Origin: Azorinus chamasolen
Taxonomy: Eukaryota > Mollusca > Bivalvia > Cardiida > Solecurtidae
Assembly (NCBI GenBank): GCA_963576725.1
Contig: OY755252.1
Location: 51,609,059 to 51,673,058 of the forward strand
DNA: 64,000 bases
Direction of reading: 5' to 3'
The translations under genes were made by a program, and so were the position numbers. Positions 26,601 to 38,600 of this stretch are shown here, in pieces (position 1 is the first letter of the stretch; each line of letters starts with the position of its first letter). Under the pieces are notes generated by a model, which was given only the letters and a program-made list of their open reading frames with translations, was not told the origin of the DNA and did not search any database.

Positions 26601-29600
26601 GAGGAGAAGATTTTCAAAGTTTTCTCTATATGTTTCTACTGAAAACTACCCACCCCTGGGGCGGGGCCAATTTTGACCCTAGTGCCATAATTTATATAAC
26701 TTTTGTAGAGGACCTGAACATGATGCTCTGTGCCAAATATGAAAGCTAAACGCCTTCCAGTTTCAGAGGAGAAGATTTTCAAAGATTTCACTATATGTTT
26801 CTATTGAAAACTTCCCACCCCTGGGGCGGGGCCAATTTGAACCCCAGGGCCATAATTTATATAACTTTTGTAGAGGACCTAAACATGATGCTATGTGCCA
26901 AATATGCAAGCTGAGAGCCTTCCAGTTTCAGAGGAGAAGATTTTCAAAGATTTCACTATTTGTTTCCATTGAAAACAGCCCACCCCTGGGGCGGGGCCAA
27001 TTTTGACCCCAGGGCCATAATTTATATAACTTTTGTAGAGGACCTGAACATGATGCTCTGTGCCAAATATGAAAGATGAGAGCTCTTCAGTTTCAGAGGA
27101 GAAGATTTTCAAAGATTTCACTATTTGTTTCTATTCTGAAAACTACCCACCCCTGGGGCGGGGCCAATTTTGACCCCAGGGGCATAATTTATATAACTTT
27201 TGTAGAGGACCTGAACATGATGATCTGTGCCAAATATGCAAGCTGAGAGCCTTCCAGTTTCAGAGGAGAAGATTTTCAAAGATTTCACTATTTGTTTCCA
27301 TTGAAAACTGGCCACCCCTGGGGCGGGGCCAATTTTGACCCCAGGGCCATAATTTATATAACTTTTGTAGAGGACCTGATCATGATGCTCTGTGCCAAAT
27401 ATGAAAGATGAGAGCCTTTCAGTTTCAGAGGAGAAGATTTTCAAAGATTTCACTATTTGTTTCTATTGAAAACTTCCCACCCCTGGGGCGGGGCCAATTT
27501 TGACCCCAGGGTCATAATTTATATAACTTTTGTAGAGGACCTGAACATGATGCTATGTGCCAAATATGAAAGCTGAGAACCTTCTGGTTTCAGAGGAGAA
27601 GATTTTCAAAGTTTTACTATATGTTTCTATTGAAAACTTTCAACCCCTGGGGCGGGGCCAATTTTGACCCCAGGGGCATTATTTATATAACTTTTGTAAA
27701 GGACCTATAGGTGATGCTATGTACCAAAGATGAAAGCTGAGAACCCTGTAGATTCAGAGGAGAAGATTTTTAAAGGTTCAAATTGTTGACGCGGGACGAC
27801 GGACGACGGACATCAGGCGATCACAAAAGCTCACCCTGAGCACTTTGTGCTCTGGTGAGCTAAAAAATAAAATTAAAAAACGGCAAAGTTTTCAAAACAG
27901 CATACATGTGATAACTACCGACGGTAGGTGAATTCTACCGTTTTCAGAGGTGGTTTACCGTTCTACTTTAACGATCTACCGTTTTGAAATTTGACTAAGG
28001 CAATTTTTTTAATGACATATATGTTCCTCCCTAATAAGAGTTTATCTGTTAGTTCTCTACACACACAGACCGCCTTTAGTTTGCTATCATGCTGTTATTG
28101 ATCGCCGCATGAGCGGCGATCACTAATGGAATGTTCAAAAGTATTTACCCATGTAGGAGGGGTAGCGACAAGTTTTACAAGGTCTATTCAGCGTATATCG
28201 GTGAGGAGAACGAAATGAATTGGCTCATGAGAGCGTGGCAGAGAATAGTTTCTATCTGCATTATTGATGTAGTGAAATATGTGACGTAAAAACCTTCATA
28301 CGATGTTTAAAGAAATTTATCAAATTTATTGATTAAATTATCATGAGAGTGATAAATGTTTTAATGAAGTTTTATTGTTTTATTTATTTTTATTTAAAAA
28401 AGTCGTCAATATAGTAGCATGATAACTTTATATACATCTTCAATTTCCCTTGAAGTATGTCTGGCCTGATAGCGTAGTGGTTAACACGGTCGCCTATCGT
28501 GCAGTCAGCCCTGGTTCGATTCTCACCGCTGACGAAACTTTTTTTTTCTCTCTTTTTCCTTTCTATTTTTTTTTTAAAATTCATGCGGCGATCAATAAAC
28601 TTAGTTTTAAAATGCTACCCCTTTATTACGTCACTAGCGGCTGTAGAGACGGGATAAAAATTTTATCCTCTTACGTTTTGGTATCGTCACTATGCCTCTG
28701 AACCAATCAATGACCGCCCTAGATATTTGTGTCAAGTTTCATGTGATACTTCCAACAATGCATATGTCATAATAGTTTTACCAGGTATTTACTTGTTACA
28801 GTTTGCAACAGAGTTCTTTATCAGCATGCCATAGTATATATAGGTCTTTGATTTATCCTCATTTTTTTAGCTCACCAGAGCACGACGTGCTCATGCTGAG
28901 CTTTTAGGATCGTTGGATGTCCCTCGTCTGTTGTCCGTTGAGATACCACATCAAGTGGCTACAAATGTTATCAGATCTTACTGAAATTTTATCAGAATGT
29001 TTGTCCACATGCAATCTTGGTCAAGTTCAAATATGGATCATGTCGGGTTCGAAACTAGGTCACTACGTCATTACACTCTAGAGGCTACATATTTCGTTAA
29101 GTTTTTAATGAAATGTTGTATTTCAATTGTCTTAACAAAACAGTTCCTTATTAAAAACCTTCCTTGTACACAAATTTCCCGGCGATCCAATGCCTTGCAT
29201 CAGTATTCGTCTTGTCCATGCTTGGTCTATTTTGGTAGGGACCAATCAAGGGAATCCCCTGTGGAGACCATGGAGAATTCTTGAATTACATAATCACGAA
29301 GTGGTTCCGGTTTTCACTCTACTACTTTACCAAATAAATTGTTCGGGAACCAGTCGTTTCAAAATGCAAACGTCTACCACAAATACCACATGCAGCAGGT
29401 TTATTACTCAAGCGAGGCGACATGGGAGTGTCATGACCCTATAATAGGAATTATATTCTCATAATTAAGTTATAAGACATAGAAATGCTTCTCTGCCTCC
29501 TTGTCAAAGACAGCTGTGCTTGGCCTCGTTGTTGCAATGGGCCGAAACACTTCGAAAATAAGACTGCTTGGACTGATAATCATGAATTTGATTTGTACAC

Positions 29601-32600
29601 TAAATTACTTTTTCATTAGTATAATAAGTGGTAATGACACTAAAGAAGTAATTGAAAACACCATGAATTATTATCTACCATTGCAAACTCTTAAAAAAAT
29701 AATAACTATATAAGTTGAAATGTCATCAGTTTTCGCGACGATTGTAGATACGGGCTAAAACACGGACTCTGGACCTGATGGGATTTCGACATTTCTGTGA
29801 CTGCTCAATGTTTGCAGTAACTAACTTGAACTGAGTAAAGGTTTAACTAACTTGAACTGAGTAAAGGTTACCATTGGCAGTATAGCTAAATAAGAGCTAT
29901 AAAATAAGCCCCCCCCCCCAAAAAAAAAACCCCTTAAAAATGTTATGAAATAAGATAAAATGGAATATCTTTTTCATTATATGATAAAACTAATAAATCT
30001 TGATTTTTTCATGACATTATTTAATAAGGAACCCAGTGTTTTGGGCTTGAGACCTAGTGATTTCAATGAGTCCTTTTGACAAATAAAAAAATCTAGAATT
30101 ATTACTGCATGTCAATTACTAGTACATGTATTTGTTTTTAACCCTTTCCCTGTTCTTTTTTTATTCCAAATTCCAGTCCCTACTGGATATTCTTAAACAA
30201 AGTAGTTATAAAGAAATTCGGAGATTGGAACTTTATAGCCATTTTAGAAAGTACAGAAATATTTTTAAAATTTCAAAAGCAAACAGAGCAGACCCTGATC
30301 AGATGGCTCCTATAGGAGCTGTCTGATCTGGGTCTACTCTGTTTGCAAATGCACAAAACCTTGGTTTATATGAAGGAAAGGACTAATGGAGGTTTTAATT
30401 CCACATATGAATTTTTTTTTTGCCAAACCAGAGAGTGTAGAATCATTCCTATGTATCATAAGCAAACAGAGTAGACCCTTACCAGACATCTCCTGTAGGA
30501 GCCACCTGATCTGAGTCTATTCTCTGTGCAAATTTATGCGTGAAAAAGATGTTTATATGAGGGAAAGGGTTATGTGTGTAAATGTTATGTGTGTAATGTA
30601 AGGTTTATAATGGAATGGTATGCATTTATGGTAAAGTGTGAATGATAATGTATAACAAACATAGGTATCAAGCAAATTTCTTTTTTCTCCTCCATATATT
30701 TAATAATAATTTTGTCGCGTCGGTAAAATCTACCTGACAAAAGTCAAATCTACCTGACAAATTTCCTAAATCTACCTGACATGCCTCAGCAGGTTATCAC
30801 ATGTATGAAACAGTGATCTTGACCTTGACTCGATTTCACGTATCCTTGTATCAACTGAAAGACCTTCACCTAAGCTATCTGCATACCAAATATAAATTGT
30901 CTAGCATATGTAGTTCAAAAGTTATAACACAATTTTAATGACAGCCAAGTTTTCAAAATAGCGGCAATCAAACTGAGGTCTAATCATGGGTCTGTAAAAC
31001 AGGTGGTAGCTTAATGAAGGTCAGAAGTATTACTTTTGTCCTTCTTTAAGCAACCACCTGTTTTTTAAACTCCTATGTTCCCTAAATGAATTGCAGCTTA
31101 GGACAGTTTCTACTCTATTTGTTATTGATATAGCATGCAGACAAGTGGTGGTCTTATACAGTTTCTACTCCATTTGTTATTGATACAGCAGGCAGATAAG
31201 TGGTGGTCTTATACAGTTTCTACTCCATTTGTTATTGATACTGCAGGCAGACAAGTGGTGGCCTTATACAGTTTCTACTCCATTTGTTATTGATACAGCA
31301 GGCAGATAAGTGGTGGTCTTATACAGTTTCTACTCCATTTGTTATTGATACAGCAGGGAGACAAGTGGTGGTCTTATACAGTTTCTACTCCATTTATTTG
31401 TTACTGATACAGCAGGCAGACAAGTGGTGGTCTTATACAGTTTCTTCTCCATTTGTTACTGATACAGCATGCAGACAAGTGGTGGCCTTATACAGTTTCT
31501 ACTCCATTTGTTATTGATACAGCAGGCAGACAAGTGGTGTTCTTATACAGTTTCTACTCCATTTATTATTGATACAGCATGCAGACAAGTGGTGGTCTTA
31601 TACAGTTTCTACTCCATTTGTTATTGATACAGCAGGCAGACAAGTGGTGGTCTTATACAGTTTCTACTCTATTTGTTATTGATATAGCATGCAGACAAGT
31701 GGTGGCAGCAGGCAGACAAATGGTGGTCTTATACAGTTTCTACTCCATTTGTTATTGATACAGCAGGCAGACAAGTGGTGGCCTTATACAGTTTCTACTC
31801 TATTTGTTATTGATACAGCATGCAGACAAGTGGTGGTCTTATACAGTTTCTTCTCTATTTGTTATTGATACAGCAGGGAGACAAGTTGGCCTTATACAGT
31901 TTCTACTCCATTTGTTTGTTATTGATACAGCAGGCAGATAAGTGGTGGTCTTATACAGTTTCTTCTCTATGTGTTATTGATATAGCATGCAGACAACACA
32001 TGGTAGCATATGAGACACACAACTATCAGGCAAGACATGCTTCACACACGTCCCCTACCTGTGTGCCTGAGTGTCGTCAGAGGACTTGCCACCACCAACA
32101 CCGAAATCCCTGAAAACAATGCACACATCAGATTAAACCTAGACTTTTCCATACAAAGACATTAAAATTTTCCAAACTCAACATTTCTTTTTCATATTTC
32201 TTTTTCAGATTAACAAAATATCCTGTTAAATGTCTATAAGAGAACAACAATAACTCAATTTTCCTTTGTTCTTTTACATCTTCCTCTTTACTTTCATAAA
32301 GATAAAAAAAAATACATACTATTATTGGTACGAACTGAAAGTGTGTGCCTATGATATAATGGATGCCACCATTGGCACATTTGTCACAAACTTGCCTTAT
32401 ATACATAATGCCTTAACCCTTTACTTCACAAATATACATGTAAGAAATGACATCATGAATACTGATTAGATTAATTATTAGTATAGCACACGGACACAGG
32501 AAATTTGGCCATGGCATATCATAAGCAAGCAGAGCAGACGGACTCTGATCAGATAGCTCTTATAGGAGCTGTCTGATCTATGTCTATTCTGTCTGTAAAC

Positions 32601-35600
32601 ATGTAGAAAGGCATGTCTATGGAGTTGAATTGTTTTTTGGACCACAACTATGGTGTAACTGGTCCCAAATGAAATACAATCATTATAAAATATTCAAGGG
32701 AAATTTTGGCTAGGACAATGTCGGATACTTTCATAAGCAAACAGTCATCTGATCTAAGTCTACTCTGTTTGCAAAGGCATGTAAAAGCATTCATTATGAG
32801 GGAAAGGTTAACTGTTCATGTTAGTAACTGTTTTGTGTATTATTTGATGACTGTATATCAGTAAACGAGCAATGCATGACAAAACATTTAAACTGTTTTA
32901 TAGGATGTACAGATGGAACAACTAAAGCAAATCTATATGTCCTAATTCTCAGGTGGAGACACCTTCTCCACTAGCTTATTGCATGCTGTAACATTATGTT
33001 TATAAGCACTCTCTCCCTTATTTGCGGGTGTAGGACAAAACCCCATTAGGACAAAACCCCAGTAGGACAATACCCCATGTGGACAAAACCCCATGTGAAA
33101 CATAATTTTGTATTTAATTAAGGAATTATATATACAAATGGCACTTCATAGCAATAGCAAGGGAGAATAAAACATACGAGAAAAGAAATAAGTATAAATA
33201 TTTAATTTCAATGAGAATAAAAGTAATAAATAACTATGTTGTTATGCATATGGTAATAACCTGATTTTCACTACTGTTTGTATGTACCAAATAAAACCAA
33301 GTACATCTTCACTATCAAAACAGGTAGTGTTTGTCCAAATCAATCACTTGTAATTAAGGAAGTGATTTAATCAGGATCTACACTATTTGTCATCGATAGT
33401 TATAGTTATTTCAGAATATAAATCCACATTTAAATTGTTGAGGCAAAATGATATAAAGCCATGTATGTATCAAACAAAACCAAGTACCTGGTCACTATCA
33501 CAACAGGTAGTGTTTTTCCAAATCAATCATTTGTAAGGGAGTGATTTAATCAGGATCTACACTATTTGGCATTGATAGTTAAAGTTATTTTAGAATATAA
33601 ATCCACATTTAAATTGTTGAGGCAAAATGAAAACCATGTATGTAGCAAACAAAACCAAGTAACCAGGATCTTCACTATTTGTCATCCCTTGTAAGGGAGA
33701 GATTTAATCAGGATCTACACTATTTGTCATTGATAGTTATAGTTATATTAGAATATAAATCCACATCTAAAATGTTGAGGCAAATGATATAAAACCATGT
33801 ATGTAACAAACTAGACCAAGTACCTGGTCACTATCATAACAGGTAGTGTTTTTCCAAATTCTCCTATTTTCATTTGCAGATTGTAACTTTAAATTTGAAA
33901 ATTGAAAAATCTCGCTTTGAATTTATATTCTGAACATTGATACACAACCTCATTAGTACATTAGAAATTAAATTTAAAATATCAAATTAAAAAGTAAACT
34001 AAAGCCTAGTTAACTATGAATGCATTCTTCATTTATTCATAATTTTGACCTAATTTTAAATATGCTTTAACTTCTATTTTTATTTGCAGATTGTAACTTT
34101 AAATTTAAAAATTTAAAATTGTGCTTTGAATTTTTATTCTGATTGAGGGTTTCTTCTTCAAATTATCTAAAAGTTTATTAATAACCCAATTATGTTAACA
34201 TATGGGGTTTTGTCCGCCTTGACACATTTGGCAATGGGGTTGTGTCCACATGGGGTTTTGTCCGTACCCCCTTATTTGCTTGTGACAAAATGTTTCCTTT
34301 CCACCTCTGATCAAGCATTATACTCCATGCAAGCATGGTAAACCTCAATAGAGTTAGACCACACAAATGAAGGTTCTAACGGTCAACAGTCTTAACCCGT
34401 AACCCGATGTGAACAAATACTGTCTGCTCAAATGTGCATCTCATGCCATTTTGACTACTTCAAATTTTATGAAGCGTTTGATAAACTATTGGTGGAGAAT
34501 CAAACAGCTTGTATACCCTGATGAGATGATGAGTTACCTGAAATCTCATCAGGATCCATTCATAAATATCAATTAGTTTAACACTTTTCTTGTTTAATAT
34601 TCAAGTAAGAAATAATGACGTCAAGAATATTTATACGCTGGACTTTTTGCAAACACCTATGATAAAGGTGTGCGGAAAGAATGCCACTGGAAAAAATGTC
34701 ACCGGAAAAAATGCCACTGTAAAAAATGCCACTTTTTTTTTGTTTATTTTTTGTTGTTGATAACATCCAGCTGTGAAATTCCCAGTGTGGCACCACAAAT
34801 CACCCACAATACACATCATGGGGTTAATGGGTCAACATTCATTACCGATGCAAACAGTTTGGATCCTGATGAGACGCCCCATTATGCGGCCTCTCATCTA
34901 GATCCAAACTGTTTGCATTGGTAATCACAGTTTCGCCGCTAGCGGGCAGAGAGTTAACAGTATGCATTGACCTGGAGAGATTTTAGCATGACTGGCTAGT
35001 GCTGTAACCTTTTAACTGTAGTTTCTGATGTGCGGAGGTCTATTTAACCCTTAATTTCCCTCATATAAACTTGTTTTCATGCATCTGCAAACAGAGTAGA
35101 CTCAGATAAGACAGCTCCTTTAGGATCAGGGTCTGCTCTGTTTGCTAATGGAATTTGATAGATCTGTTTCTATGCCTTCTAAAACGGCTACACTGATCCA
35201 CCTTCCATAGTTCATTATAAAAAACTATTCTGGAGGTATTGGAATTTGTATTAAACATAGAACAGGGAAAAGGTTAACTTCCAATGCAGTTATCTCCCCT
35301 TGTCCCATATTGGCTATGCTGATGAGACAAGGGAAATAACTGTGAGGAAATTGCTAAGGGGAAACCTTTCAACTGTAGTTTCTGATGTTAAGAAGTCTAA
35401 AGCCCCAGGGTGAGACCACTTTTGGCCCAGGGGTCATTATTTGAACAAACTTGGTAGAGGTATATTAGGTGATGCTTCATACCAAATATCTTAGCTCTAG
35501 ATTATGTAGTTTCAGAGAAGAAGATTTATAACGGTTTTCCTATATAAGTCTATGTAAAAATCACAAGCCCCAGGGCAGGGCCATTTTTGACCAGGGGGTC

Positions 35601-38600
35601 ATCATTTGAACAAACTTGGTACAGGACCATTAGATGATGCTATATATCAAATATCAAAGCTCTAGGAATTGTGGTTTCAGAGAAGAAGATTTTTAAAGAT
35701 TTAAAAAAAACACCTTTAAAAGTAGTGGGGCGGGGCCATTTTTTGCCCCGGGGTCATGATTTGAAACTTGATAGGACACCCTAAGGTACATTTCTGTGAA
35801 ATTCGGTTGAAATCCTCCAAGTGGTTTAGGAGAAGAAGTCATTTGAAATAAAAGTGAACAGACAGACGGACGGTCACAATAGCTCACCTTGAGCCTTTAG
35901 CTCAGGCGAGCTAATAAAAGAAACCTATTGCCATGGTAAACAGAAAATGTCATATCTATAACATATCAACAATCAGCTACTGCAGTTAAGACAACTGGGT
36001 TTACTCTGTTTGCAAACACTTAAAGAGGCTGAATCATCCAGTTATATGCACTAAACCAATTTTCAAATACAAAACCCTCTATCTCTCCTGTATAAGTTGT
36101 CTGCATGATCAAAGTCTACTCGGTTTGTTTATACATTACAGATTCTCTACTCTTTGCCATGGCAATAAAATTTCTTATTTTACTTTTTTTAATACAAAAA
36201 TTTAGTATTTATAAATTGGGAAGAATGTTGCATGAATATTCAAATGATGGTATATTAGGAGAAATTATACAAACTGTTATTATCACACACTATAAATACT
36301 GAACATTGTGCTCAACAACAAGGCCATCTCTAAAAACAGGTTTGCTTTAATTAACCCTACCCACAATTTTAGAGGTGGGCAGGGAGGCCCATTCTTTTTC
36401 AGTTTTGAAAGGTTATAAAGGCTATTAACCCTTTACTCCATGAATATTCCTGAAAGAAATGATGACATCATGAATATTAACTAGATTAATTTCTTAAATG
36501 GCATGAAATGTGTCAAAGCAGAAACTGTAGAATCAGATCTATATTATTCTATAAGCAATGAGCAGTCTACTCTGCAAAGGTGTAGTAAGGCGTTACTATT
36601 TATGGAGTAAAGGGTTTAGGCTTTCTGAACATTTTTACATTTCTCATACTACAACAATACAAGAGTAATTAAATTCAACATGTGAGACACAAAAAATCAC
36701 ACATGAAACAGTATCAAACTCCGACAGACATTGGTCATTTAAATGACCAAAAAATAAAAGTTGTTAAATTTGGCTAATACATGTTTTATCAGAAATGTTA
36801 ATAAATGTTTTTAAGTAGAACCCATTTTGTAGGGGTAGGGTTGGTCAGGACATATATATTTTTTAATGATGGCCTAAATGGTTTACAGAGAAAGCATTTC
36901 TGCTATTTATAAAGGAAAAATAAACCCAAACCATTGTTTTTAGTGTTATGTCCAATCACTTAAGATATCTACAGCAATGATTAAAAATAGTACTATTAAC
37001 AATATACTCCATGTATATATTCATGTAAGAAATAATAAAACACAAATACCAATTACATACATTTTTATTTTTGGTCCTAACAGAAACTCTACAATCTGAT
37101 ATGGGTCTACTCTGTTTACAAAGGTGTTCAGAAGTGAATTTATTGAATAAAGGGTTAACACTTTCCTTCATATATATGTAAACAACTTTTCGCACATTTG
37201 CAAACAGAGTAGACCCTGATCAGGCGGCTCATATAGGAACCATTTGATCATACTCAGCTCTATTTGTTTTTGATTTTGTAGATTTGATTCTACAGATTTT
37301 GTCAAAGCAAAACATTTCCTTGAGAAGTTTACCTTATAAAACTTCATCTACTGTCCATTTCAATTTATTTTGTCACTGAAATTTAGTCGACATTTTTTTC
37401 TTTTTGAGTCAGACTGACCTTAAATATACTTCATTTGATCGCATCTTTTTCAGGAACTCCTATGCTAAATATCCCTCAATATCATGCAGTAACAAGGAAT
37501 AAAATGCCGAAATACATTTTTCTACATGCTAATTCGATCAGCTGTTTCTTTGCAAATGGCCGCCAAATGTATGGATCGTATCATTTTTCAACAGGGGTGA
37601 ATTGCATACTGATATGAAATAAATGACGTAATTTCATGTATGACGTCAACTTTTAAGAGCTATAATTACCCTTAGTTAAATTCGAAAGTTCCACTTGACG
37701 TCAATCGTACGCCATTTGCAATTTTAAATGAACGTGTTAACAATGGTAAAACATTGTTTTTATGCATGAAATCTTTATTTAAAGATGGATTCAAGGGAAA
37801 CTATGGATTCAAGGGAAACTCGGGCACAGAGTTCCTGAAAAACGATGACACAAGTGGTTTAAATTTGATCTAGATCCGGTAAGAAATGAACAAAATTCTC
37901 AATTCAAATTCAGTGACAAAGTAAATTGAAATGGACAGTAATAAATATTCATGATGTAGTTATTTCTTACATGAATATTAAACAGGGAAAGGATTAAGCA
38001 TTTAGCATGTGCAGTCTTACATTCTGTACAGTTACATACATACTATAGGGGTAAAACAATGTTCCTATGTGTAATTAAATGTTAATCTAAAACCTGACAA
38101 AACTAAATTTCTGCATTATCCCTTTGAATGCTGCAAACAAGTAAACTTGCATTTGCAAACAGGGTGTCCTCAGAGCCAGGAGCTCTCTGGTCAGGGTCTG
38201 CACAGTTTGTCACTACAAATCCTCTAGTCATTATACACTTTACCCTTTCCTTCAAACAATGTTTCATGCCTTTGCAAAACTGAGTACATCAAGATCAGAT
38301 GGCTCCAGTAGGAGAGGTCCGACTCCACTAGTTTCTGCCAATACCAAAAAATCCTGTGCTTTATAAAAATGAAGCTAATAAATATTCCTGATTTCTTACA
38401 TGATTAGGCAACAGGAAAAGGGTTAAACATTGCTGGGCCATTCCACATTATTTAGCATCCAAAGAGTTACGGGAGAGTATAATTATATATAGGCATAATT
38501 ACTTTCTACACTATATATATATGGCTTCCCCATTAGTCTCGGCCTGTGTTTTCTCACATATACTGGACAATATTTGCATTGAACCTTGTTTCACTCTTTG

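Larger units (their letters stand above)
23334..32058. other. 8.7-kb intron
   Basis: MITE cores (about 24300-24545, 24902-25170, 25240-25395, 25640-25765), a 'gagccgc...gcc' dispersed element (24641-24900), tandem-like 'ttgaccttgacctgatttca' units (26100-26395, resuming at 30808-30960), the modular element 26393-27865, the TIR transposon 27901-30807 that splits those units, a family-4 hairpin (about 31000-31071) and a 55-bp array. No protein gene seen. Confidence 0.7.

Noticed and set aside
28459..28533. Functional tRNA-Thr gene
   Set aside because: Acceptor and anticodon stems mispair at several positions; only the internal promoter boxes and T run are good.
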